The notes under the pieces are model-generated. The model had not been told where the DNA came from. It searched no databases and saw nothing but the letters and a program-made list of their open reading frames with translations. The position numbers were made by a program, and so were the translations under genes. Below are positions 1 to 6,782 of a stretch of DNA of 11,711 nucleotides, in pieces. Origin of the DNA: Saccoglossus kowalevskii (Eukaryota; Hemichordata; Enteropneusta; Harrimaniidae). Each line of letters starts with the position of its first letter. The stretch's first letter is position 1. Location of the stretch: positions 1 to 11,711 of the forward strand of contig NW_003111871.1 of the NCBI RefSeq assembly GCF_000003605.2. Direction: 5' to 3'.

Positions 1-33
1 TGGGAGATGGAAGCGGACATTTGTGCCGACTAA
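1..33 (+). CDS. Possible 3' end of a preceding gene copy (last-exon fragment)
   Basis: By comparison with 2371-2465 and 6507-6601, these bases would be the last ten codons (W-E-M-E-A-D-I-C-A-D) and TAA stop of a candidate terminal exon. The rest of that copy lies upstream of the window. The call depends entirely on the splice model described for 2235-2370. If that model is wrong, this is non-coding DNA of the U block. Confidence 0.2.
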   Translation, partial: WEMEADICAD

Positions 34-214
34 AGAGGCTCTGGTAATAAGAATATAATATAATATACGGGCAATGCACTATTAAATTCATAGTATTACC
101 GAAAAAAATATCATTTTGTTCTTGCGAGTTTTTTACCCGTTTATAAGGTAGTGATGCTGTGGTTACCGGACGGTATAACCAATGACGTATGACTGTCAAT
201 GAACTGTAAATGTA
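34..214. repeat. U block, copy 1 (unique spacer left of satellite)
   Basis: This ~180-bp AT-rich spacer precedes the satellite and is repeated nearly unchanged at 2466-2646 and 6602-6782. It contains an AT-only run near 50-67 and an imperfect palindrome around 163-180 (GGTTACCG facing CGGTATAACC). Its right end grades into a degenerate first satellite monomer. I see no convincing ORF, RNA gene or canonical AATAAA signal in it. An antisense reading of about 93 codons in the other copies spans non-coding sequence and shows no recognisable domain. Confidence 0.75.
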
Positions 215-860
215 GGCGTATTAAAAATATCATCATTTATGTCAATGATGTAATGCGTAATCGTTATGAAAGCCACACATTGTGAAGTCAGCGTATTCAA
301 ATATTCGCATTTATGACAATGATGTAATGCGTAATCGTTATGAAAGCCACACATTGTCAAGTCGGCGTATTCAAATATTCGCATTTATGACAATGATGTA
401 ATGCGTAATCGTTATGAATGCCACACATTGTCAAGTCGGCGTATTCAAATATTCGCATTTATGACAATGATGTAATGCGTAATCGTTATGAAAGCCACAT
501 ATTGTCAAGTCAGCGTATTCAAATATTCGCATTTATGACAATGATGTAATGCGTAATCGTTATGAAAGCCACACATTGTCAAGTCGGCGTGTTCAAATAT
601 TCGCATTTATGACAATGATGTAGTGCGTAATCGTTATGAAAGCCACACATTGTCAAGTTGGCGTCTTCAAATATTCGCATTTATGACAATGATGTAATGC
701 GTAATCGTTATGAAAGCCACACATTGTCAAGTCGGCGTATTCAAATATTCGCACCTATGACAATGATGTAATGCGTAATCGTTATGAAAGCCACACATTG
801 TCAAGTTGGCTTCTTCAAATATTCGCACCTATGACAATGATGTAATGCGTAATCGTTATG
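215..860. repeat. 74-bp satellite array 1 (about 9 monomers)
   Basis: Head-to-tail monomers have a period of exactly 74 bp: the motif gtaatgcgtaatcgttatg recurs from 250 to 842 at 74-bp steps. Variants include a GTGAAGTCAGCG monomer near the left end, an aatgcc variant, a CATATTG variant and a TTGGCGTCTT variant near the right end. The last monomer carries TTGGCTTCTT and cacctatgac, and its ...cgttatg is fused directly to the OTU coding sequence. Because 74 is not a multiple of 3, no frame stays open through the array. Short ORFs in it, such as the 62-codon minus-strand one, are by-products. Confidence 0.97.
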
Positions 861-1597
861 GAAACATGGAAACACTGGGGGCTATGACTAACAATTTTTT
901 ATGCTCTCTCTGTACAGCTGGTTATAGTTTTGAAGATGGTCTCGATCGGTTACATGCAGCAGAATGTTATAGTGGTATATCGTTACGAGATGTTGCTAGG
1001 ATGGAAGATATTTATATTAGACGAGTGGAAAAGATCAGTATGCCGGAGAATGGGATCATGTTGGGCGAAAAGGTAGTTGACAATACATCATTGAAGATAT
1101 GGGAAAAGGCTGGTGGTGACGAATGTCTGAAACCAGTGAGTGTAATGGGTGGCAGTAACTGCCTGTTCAACGCCCTATCTGTTGCCTGTGTCGGAGATGA
1201 GAGTGCCGCTACCGAGCTTAGATTGAGGACATGCATCGAGATGGTCAACAACCAGGACTATTACACCCACTATCACCAGGGAAGCATGATTGCTCAGATA
1301 TCACCAGACTACGCAAATTGTATACGTGACTGTGTAACCGGTGGTGGGTATTCATCGGCCCTCACGATTCATGCTGCCGCTACTGTTCTTGGGGTCGGTA
1401 TACGGTCGGTATATCCGAATGTCAATGGGATACTTGACAAGTATATCGGTGTACTCAATACTGTATTCACCCCAAGGGTATTAAGTGGTGGTCATGACAG
1501 AAGCGATGTATTAATTATGTGGACATCGGTAAGTATGCCAGGTAAGTATAATACAGGAACATGGAGACCTAACCATTTTGTTCCTCTGTTGCAGTAG
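845..1597 (+). pseudogene. OTU-domain protein fragment, gene copy 1 (5' truncated, premature stop)
   Basis: The frame opens at ATG 845, using satellite-derived codons M-R-N-R-Y-G-N, and joins the gene proper at M-E-T-L-G (866). It keeps CSLC, the last Cys pair of a PHD finger whose first half is gone. The OTU-like core follows: G-G-S-N-C-L-F-N-A-L-S with the nucleophile Cys, E-L-R-L-R-T helix, an A-A-A-T-V-L-G-V-G-I strand region, and a C-terminal P-N-H-F-V-P-L-L with the expected catalytic His. OTU proteins are usually ubiquitin-directed cysteine proteases. Here Gly replaces the Asp of the classical D-G-N-C motif, so activity is uncertain. The frame stops at TAG 1595-1597, where copy 2 reads CAG-GTA: one G is missing. 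Upstream is satellite with no visible promoter, so I call it a pseudogene. An ORF can be drawn from TTG 806, but ATG 845 or 866 is more plausible in a eukaryote. Confidence 0.75.
858..873 (+). repeat. ATGGAAAC tandem duplication at satellite-gene junction, copy 1
   Basis: The octamer ATGGAAAC occurs twice in a row exactly where the satellite (cgttatg) meets the gene body (atggaaacactg). Copy 3 has a single ATGGAAAC here, preceded by PHD sequence. The same doubled octamer is at 4991-5006 in copy 2, so both fusions descend from one deletion event. The shared ATG of satellite and gene is a likely microhomology. Confidence 0.75.
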
Positions 1598-1632
1598 ATA
1601 TTCAGCAGACCATGGGTGTATTTAGTAAATCT

Positions 1633-1716
1633 CCGAGTTCACATGCAAGTACCTCAACACAATCGAGAAAATCAGAAGTGATGTGGCAATATTACCAGAC
1701 GACAATAACCAGCATC
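1633..1716 (+). other. 84-bp segment present only in gene copy 1
   Basis: Between ...agtaaatct and agacatatctgaag, copy 1 has 84 bp where copy 2 has only 5 bp (aaagt). Read from the OTU frame with the missing G restored, the segment is open but serine/threonine rich and leads to a stop at its downstream edge. Together with the lost G, the net change is +78, so the downstream coding part returns to the same frame, although stops (TAG, TGA, TAA) lie between. It could be an insertion in copy 1 or ancestral linker lost from copy 2. It has no GT...AG ends, so it is not a simple intron. Confidence 0.6.
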
Positions 1717-1771
1717 AGACATATCTGAAGTAGTAAGTATTCGGGCAAGTATACGTTCACTTCCTGGTGCA

Positions 1772-2251
1772 ATGCACGGTAATGGCAGATTTATGGATGC
1801 AGATGATTTGTTTCAATGCATGTCACGAAATCAGCCTAGTGCAAACTCGGTGCCACCAGGTGTGAAGGAGAATATTCACTTCCTGTTGAATTTTGAATCT
1901 AATTTTCTCCGAAGACAAAGGAACAAGAAGATGACTTATGTAGACGACTGCGGAGCCTGGGATGCCAAATCATCTGGAAAAACGCATCACTACATTATGG
2001 AAGACGACAGACTAAAGTGTTATGTCGATTTGAAAGATGGTGTATATTGCAAGGACGTGAAGCGGAAGCGTGTACCACTAGAGCCACAGCCGAATGAAGA
2101 CGATGTCATTGCGTTTAGAAGATATTACGTAGCACTGAAACGAGATTGTAATTACAGGAAAAGAATTAGTACAGTAGTGAAGTGTAGAGACAGCCTGGCT
2201 CATTTGAAAAAGCTGGCAGTTGTGGAATATATAGGTAAGTATCCAATTTAG
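1772..2251 (+). pseudogene. Vertnin-like C-terminal fragment, gene copy 1
   Basis: This 159-codon frame is the detached C-terminal half of copy 1. Features are N-S-V-P-P-G-V-K-E-N near residues 25-34, D-D-C-G-A-W-D at 58-64, T-H-H-Y-I at 71-75, P-L-E-P-Q-P-N-E-D-D at 102-111 and R-R-Y-Y-V-A-L-K-R-D at 116-125. I recall this set from large invertebrate families annotated as vertnin-like. Its biochemical role is unknown to me. It is separated from the OTU part by the stop at 1595, the 84-bp segment and further stops. It differs from copy 2 by two substitutions (His/Arg at residue 2, Lys/Arg at 94). The frame ends I-G-K-Y-P-I-stop by reading through a perfect splice donor (AG|GTAAGT at 2233-2240), so the natural protein may continue into the exon at 2371. 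Confidence 0.7.
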
Positions 2252-2370
2252 TTGCAGCCATGGTAATTCGCATTATCTGTAAATAATACAAAACTTTATT
2301 TATTTATTTGTTTCTTTCAGAACTTCGATGATATGTGATTTCCTCGTATTTACTCGTTCTCATATTTCAG
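2235..2370 (+). other. Candidate last intron, gene copy 1
   Basis: A perfect donor ATAG|GTAAGTAT sits at 2231-2242. A polypyrimidine-AG acceptor (tttctttcag) ends at 2320 and a second (catatttcag) ends at 2370, both followed by AACTTCGATG. Using 2320 gives E-L-R-stop. Using 2370 gives a longer tail (see 2371-2465). The reading frame also ends at once if not spliced, so splicing is inferred from consensus sites only. Confidence 0.4.
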
Positions 2371-2465
2371 AACTTCGATGTTATGTAATTCACATTTATG
2401 TCTCCCAAAAAACCAACCTTGCGTCCACGTCGTGGGAGATGGAAGCGGACATTTGTGCCGACTAA
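2371..2465 (+). CDS. Candidate terminal exon, gene copy 1
   Basis: Joined to the exon ending at 2234 (phase 1), this encodes E-L-R-C-Y-V-I-H-I-Y-V-S-Q-K-T-N-L-A-S-T and ends E-A-D-I-C-A-D-stop at 2463-2465. Compared with 6507-6601, the only two differences I see (tat/tac and ctt/ctc) are synonymous in this frame. A rival frame starting M-S-P-K-K-P, basic and ending at a stop after V-I-R-I, would carry a Leu/Ser change. This is weak but consistent support. I recognise no domain. Confidence 0.3.
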
Positions 2466-2646
2466 AGAGGCTCTGGTAATAAGAATATAATATAATATAC
2501 GAGCAATGCACTATTAAATTCATAGTATTACCGAAAAAAATATCATTTTGTTCTTGCGTGTTTTTTACCCGTTTATAAGGTGGAGATGCTGTGGTTACCG
2601 GACGATATAACCAATGACGTAAGACTGTCAATGAACTGTAAATGTA
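2466..2646. repeat. U block, copy 2
   Basis: Second copy of the spacer at 34-214, with a few substitutions (for example gggcaat/gagcaat, gcgag/gcgtg, gtagtg/gtggag). It leads into satellite array 2 through the same degenerate first monomer (ggcgtattaaaaatatcatc). No gene is seen. Confidence 0.75.
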
Positions 2647-4993
2647 GGCGTATTAAAAATATCATCATTTATGACAATGATGTAATGCGTAATCGTTATG
2701 AAAGCCACACATTGTGAAGTCAGTGTATTCAAATATTCGCATTTATGACAATGATGTAATGCGTAATCGTTATGAAAGCCACACATTGTCAAGTCGGCGT
2801 ATTCAAATATTCGCATTTATGACAATTATGTAATGCGTAATCGTTATGAATGCCACACATTGTCAAGTCGGCGTATTCAAATATTCGCATTTATGACAAT
2901 GATGTAATGCGTAATCGTTATGAAAGCCACACATTGTCAAGTCGGCGTATTCAAATATTCGCATTGATGACAATGATGTAATGCGTAATCGTTATGAAAG
3001 CCACACATTGTCAAGTCAGCGTATTCAAATATTCGCATTTATGACAATGATGTAATGCGTAATCGTTATGAAAGCCACACATTGTCAAGTCGGCGTATTC
3101 AAATATTCGCATTTATGACAATGATGTAATGCGTAATCGTTATGAATGCCACACATTGTCAAGTCGGCGTGTTCAAATATTCGCATTTATGAAAATGATG
3201 TAATGCGTAATCGTTATGAAAGCCACATATTGTCAAGTCAGCGTATTCAAATATTCGCATTTATGACAATGATGTAATGCGTAATCGTTATGAAAGCCAC
3301 ACATTGTCAAGTCGGCGTGTTCAAATATTCGCATTTATGACAATGATGTAATGCGTAATCGTTATGAAAGCCACACATTGTCAAGTTGGCGTCTTCAAAT
3401 ATTCGCATTTATGACAATGATGTAATGCGTAATCGTTATGAAAGCCACACATTGTCAAGTCGGCGTATTCAAATATTCGCACCTATGACAATGATGTAAT
3501 GCGTAATCGTTATGAATGCCACACATTGTCAAGTCGGCGTGTTCAAATATTCGCATTTATGAAAATGATGTAATGCGTAATCGTTATGAAAGCCACATAT
3601 TGTCAAGTCAGCGTATTCAAATATTCGCATTTATGACAATGATGTAATGCGTAATCGTGATGAAAGCCACACATTGTCAAGTCGGCGTATTCAAATATTC
3701 GCATTTATGACAATTATGTAATGCGTAATCGTTATGAATGCCACACATTGTCAAGTCGGCGTATTCAAATATTCGCATTTATGACAATGATGTAATGCGT
3801 AATCGTTATGAAAGCCACATATTGTCAAGTCGGCGTATTCAAATATTCGCATTGATGACAATGATGTAATGCGTAATCGTTATGAAAGCCACACATTGTG
3901 AAGTCAGCGTATTCAAATATTCGCATTTATGACAATGATGTAATGCGTAATCGTTATGAAAGCCACACATTGTCAAGTCGGCGTATTCAAATATTCGCAT
4001 TTATGACAATGATGTAATGCGTAATCGTTATGAATGCCACACATTGTCAAGTCGGCGTGTTCAAATATTCGCATTTATGAAAATGATGTAATGCGTAATC
4101 GTTATGAAAGCCACATATTGTCAAGTCAGCGTATTCAAATATTCGCATTTATGACAATGATGTAATGCGTAATCGTTATGAAAGCCACACATTGTCAAGT
4201 CGGCGTGTTCAAATATTCGCATTTATGACAATGATGTAATGCGTAATCGTTATGAAAGCCACACATTGTCAAGTCGGCGTATTCAAATATTCGCATTGAT
4301 GACAATGATGTAATGCGTAATCGTTATGAAAGCCACACATTGTCAAGTCGGCGTGTTCAAATATTCGCATTTATGACAATGATGTAATGCGTAATCGTTA
4401 TGAAAGCCACACATTGTCAAGTTGGCGTCTTCAAATATTCGCACTTATGACAATGATGTAATGCGTAATCGTTATGAAAGCCACACATTGTCAAGTCGGC
4501 GTATTCAAATATTCGCACCTATGACAATGATGTAATGCGTAATCGTTATGAATGCCACACATTGTCAAGTCGGCGTGTTCAAATATTCGCATTTATGAAA
4601 ATGATGTAATGCGTAATCGTTATGAAAGCCACATATTGTCAAGTCAGCGTATTCAAATATTCGCATTTATGACAATGATGTAATGCGTAATCGTTATGAA
4701 AGCCACACATTGTCAAGTCGGCGTGTTCAAATATTCGCATTTATGACAATGATGTAATGCGTAATCGTTATGAAAGCCACACATTGTCAAGTTGGCGTCT
4801 TCAAATATTCGCATTTATGACAATGATGTAATGCGTAATCGTTATGAAAGCCACACATTGTCAAGTCGGCGTATTCAAATATTCGCACTATGACAATGAT
4901 GTAATGCGTAATCGTTATGAAAGCCACACATTGTCAAGTTGGCTTCTTCAAATATTCGCACCTATGACAATGATGTAATGCGTAATCGTTATG
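2647..4993. repeat. 74-bp satellite array 2 (about 32 monomers, higher-order structure)
   Basis: This is the longest array: gtaatgcg recurs from 2682 to 4975 in 31 steps of 74 bp, with one monomer 1 bp short (cgcactatg near 4886). A marked monomer pair (aatgcc...GTGTTC followed by atgaaaatg) recurs at 3141, 3511, 4029 and 4547, spaced 370 and 518 bp apart, i.e. 5 and 7 monomers. This shows higher-order repeats of 5-7 monomers. The right end repeats the GTGTT, TTGGCGTCTT, GTATT series seen in the other arrays, and adds a TTGGCTTCTT monomer fused to gene copy 2. Confidence 0.97.
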
Positions 4994-5211
4994 GAAACAT
5001 GGAAACACTGGGGGCTATGACTAACAATTTTTTATGCTCTCTCTCTGTACAGCTGGTTATAGTTTTGAAGATGGTCTCGATCGGTTACATGCAGCAGAAT
5101 GTTATAGTGGTATATCGTTACGAGATGTTGCTAGGATGGAAGATATTTATATTAGACGAGTGGAAAAGATCAGTATGCCGGAGAATGGGATCATGTTGGG
5201 CGAAAAGGTAG
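4978..5211 (+). pseudogene. Frameshifted 5' reading frame of gene copy 2
   Basis: This is the satellite-fused start equivalent to copy 1 (ATG 4978, M-E-T-L-G at 4999, with ATGGAAAC doubled at 4991-5006). After N-N-F-L-C-S-L the frame is lost, because the CT run at 5037-5045 has one extra CT relative to copies 1 and 3. It continues out of frame to a stop at 5211. The real downstream frame resumes at ATG 5034. I list it to document the break; it is not a separate gene. Confidence 0.55.
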
Positions 5212-6308
5212 TTGACAATACATCATTGAAGATATGGGAAAAGGCTGGTGGTGACGAATGTCTGAAACCAGTGAGTGTAATGGGTGGCAGTAACTGCCTG
5301 TTCAACGCCCTATCTGTTGCCTGTGTCGGAGATGAGAGTGCCGCTACCGAGCTTAGATTGAGGACATGCATCGAGATGGTCAACAACCAGGACTATTACA
5401 CCCACTATCACCAGGGAAGCATGATTGCTCAGATATCACCAGACTACGCAAATTGTATACGTGACTGTGTAACCGGTGGTGGGTATTCATCGGCCCTCAC
5501 GATTCATGCTGCCGCTACTGTTCTTGGGGTCGGTATACGGTCGGTATATCCGAATGTCAATGGGATACTTGACAAGTATATCGGTGTACTCAATACTGTA
5601 TTCACCCCAAGGGTATTAAGTGGTGGTCATGACAGAAGCGATGTATTAATTATGTGGACATCGGTAAGTATGCCAGGTAAGTATAATACAGGAACATGGA
5701 GACCTAACCATTTTGTTCCTCTGTTGCAGGTAGATATTCAGCAGACCATGGGTGTATTTAGTAAATCTAAAGTAGACATATCTGAAGTAGTAAGTATTCG
5801 GGCAAGTATACGTTCACTTCCTGGTGCAATGCGCGGTAATGGCAGATTTATGGATGCAGATGATTTGTTTCAATGCATGTCACGAAATCAGCCTAGTGCA
5901 AACTCGGTGCCACCAGGTGTGAAGGAGAATATTCACTTCCTGTTGAATTTTGAATCTAATTTTCTCCGAAGACAAAGGAACAAGAAGATGACTTATGTAG
6001 ACGACTGCGGAGCCTGGGATGCCAAATCATCTGGAAAAACGCATCACTACATTATGGAAGACGACAGACTAAAGTGTTATGTCGATTTGAAAGATGGTGT
6101 ATATTGCAGGGACGTGAAGCGGAAGCGTGTACCACTAGAGCCACAGCCGAATGAAGACGATGTCATTGCGTTTAGAAGATATTACGTAGCACTGAAACGA
6201 GATTGTAATTACAGGAAAAGAATTAGTACAGTAGTGAAGTGTAGAGACAGCCTGGCTCATTTGAAAAAGCTGGCAGTTGTGGAATATATAGGTAAGTATC
6301 CAATTTAG
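5034..6308 (+). CDS. OTU plus vertnin-like protein, gene copy 2 (424 aa, 5' truncated)
   Basis: This is the longest open frame in the window. Its ATG is created by the frame change at the CT expansion, so the protein starts M-L-S-L-C and lacks the PHD finger. OTU-like core: G-G-S-N-C-L-F-N-A-L-S with putative nucleophile Cys88, E-L-R-L-R-T helix, and R-P-N-H-F-V-P-L-L with His226. The vertnin-like block spans about 290-415: S-V-P-P-G-V-K-E-N, D-D-C-G-A-W-D (323-329), P-L-E-P-Q-P-N-E-D-D (367-376) and R-R-Y-Y-V-A-L-K-R-D (381-390). Known OTU folds cleave ubiquitin chains. Here Gly85 replaces the motif Asp, so the protein may be inactive or use another acid. Four GTAAGTAT donor octamers lie within the frame. 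It ends in the unspliced reading I-G-K-Y-P-I-stop. No promoter is visible, because the 5' flank is satellite. It may be a near-intact remnant or an expressed truncated paralogue. Confidence 0.7.
   Translation: MLSLCTAGYSFEDGLDRLHAAECYSGISLRDVARMEDIYIRRVEKISMPENGIMLGEKVVDNTSLKIWEKAGGDECLKPVSVMGGSNCLFNALSVACVGDESAATELRLRTCIEMVNNQDYYTHYHQGSMIAQISPDYANCIRDCVTGGGYSSALTIHAAATVLGVGIRSVYPNVNGILDKYIGVLNTVFTPRVLSGGHDRSDVLIMWTSVSMPGKYNTGTWRPNHFVPLLQVDIQQTMGVFSKSKVDISEVVSIRASIRSLPGAMRGNGRFMDADDLFQCMSRNQPSANSVPPGVKENIHFLLNFESNFLRRQRNKKMTYVDDCGAWDAKSSGKTHHYIMEDDRLKCYVDLKDGVYCRDVKRKRVPLEPQPNEDDVIAFRRYYVALKRDCNYRKRISTVVKCRDSLAHLKKLAVVEYIGKYPI
5664..5729 (+). other. In-frame 66-bp segment with splice-like ends
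   Basis: It begins GTAAGT after ACATCG and ends in a pyrimidine-rich stretch and GCAG (ttttgttcctctgttgcag). Its length is 22 codons, so removal keeps the frame (T-S joined to V-D-I-Q-Q). It encodes the R-P-N-H-F-V-P-L-L motif with the putative catalytic His, so as an intron it would delete that residue. The conserved OTU motif argues that it is normally coding. In copy 1 the equivalent acceptor is followed by TAG either way. Confidence 0.3.
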
Positions 6309-6506
6309 TTGCAGCCATGGTAATTCGCATTATCTGTAAATAATACAAAACTTTATTTATTTATTTGTTTCTTTCAGAACTTCGATGATATGTGATTTCC
6401 TCGTATTAACTCGTTCGCATATTTCAGAACTTTATTTGTTCCTTCTTTCAAAACTCCGATGTTATATAATTAACTAGTGGATAATTTACTCGTTTGCATA
6501 TTTCAG
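6292..6506 (+). other. Candidate last intron with three acceptors, gene copy 2
   Basis: The donor ATAG|GTAAGTAT at 6288-6299 matches copy 1. Acceptor-like TTTCAG|AACTT sequences end at 6377, 6427 and 6506. The third exists because this copy has 79 bp more than copy 1 here, made of a diverged repeat of the module ACTCGTT-GCATATTTCAGAACTT. Only the last acceptor gives the same tail as copy 1. The first gives E-L-R-stop and the second stops after about 16 codons. Confidence 0.35.
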
Positions 6507-6601
6507 AACTTCGATGTTACGTAATTCACATTTATGTCTCCCAAAAAACCAACCTCGCGTCCACGTCGTGGGAGATGGAAGCGGACATTTGTGCCGACTA
6601 A
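6507..6601 (+). CDS. Candidate terminal exon, gene copy 2
   Basis: This is the same 95 bp as 2371-2465 and encodes the same tail ending E-A-D-I-C-A-D-stop (TAA 6599-6601). The base differences from copy 1 that I see fall on third positions in this frame. It remains a prediction without transcript evidence. Confidence 0.3.
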
Positions 6602-6782
6602 AGAGGCTCTGGTAATAAGAATATAATATAATATACGGGCAATGCACTATTAAATTCATAGTATTACCGAAAAAAATATCATTTTGTTCTTGCGAGTTTT
6701 TTACCCGTTTATAAGGTAGTGATGCTGTGGTTACCGGACGGTATAACCAATGACGTATGACTGTCAATGAACTGTAAATGTA
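6602..6782. repeat. U block, copy 3
   Basis: Third copy of the spacer, closer to copy 1 (34-214) than to copy 2, for example gggcaat and gcgag. It opens satellite array 3. No gene is seen. Confidence 0.75.

Larger units (their letters stand above)
1..2432. repeat. Macro-repeat unit 1 (U block, 9-monomer satellite array, OTU gene copy 1)
   Basis: The first bases of the window (tgggagatggaagcggac) recur at 2433 and 6569, which marks the boundaries of a large tandem unit. Unit 1 is 2432 bp and holds a U block, a 74-bp satellite array, a promoterless OTU/vertnin-like gene copy and the gene 3' region. Unit 2 has the same order. The 1704-bp length difference is accounted for by 23 extra monomers (1702 bp, less 1 bp), an extra 79 bp in the 3' region, a CT and a G gained in unit 2, and a net 79 bp absent from its gene. 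The start is set by the window edge, so the true unit phase is arbitrary. Confidence 0.9.
2433..6568. repeat. Macro-repeat unit 2 (U block, 32-monomer satellite array, OTU gene copy 2)
   Basis: This is the second complete unit, 4136 bp, in the same order and orientation as the first. Its U block differs from unit 1 at only a few bases, and the OTU coding part appears base-identical apart from indels. Variation in array length is the main difference, as expected from unequal exchange or slippage in a satellite. A third unit starts at 6569 but carries a promoter and a PHD start at the position where units 1 and 2 carry the satellite-gene fusion. Confidence 0.9.

Noticed and set aside
196-384. 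Minus-strand 62-codon frames (also 2628-2816 and 6764-6952)
   Set aside because: They are translations of U-block edge and satellite, exist only because the left ends of the arrays are duplicated, and have no domain or promoter.
215-860. Centromeric satellite with a CENP-B box
   Set aside because: I found no TTCG-nnnn-A-nn-CGGG pattern in the monomer. Interspersed gene copies also argue against a plain centromeric array.
896-965. A C2HC zinc finger formed by C-S-L-C with H-A-A-E-C
   Set aside because: The spacing is possible, but C-S-L-C fits better as the last ligand pair of the PHD finger begun in copies 3 and 4.
1012-1251. Minus-strand 79-codon frames (also 5147-5386 and 8887-9126)
   Set aside because: They are shadows antisense to the conserved OTU coding sequence. 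Their conservation is explained by the sense strand.
2350-2631. Minus-strand 93-codon frames (also 6486-6767)
   Set aside because: They lie antisense to the terminal exon and U block. Differences between the two copies are mostly amino-acid changing, and no motif is recognisable.
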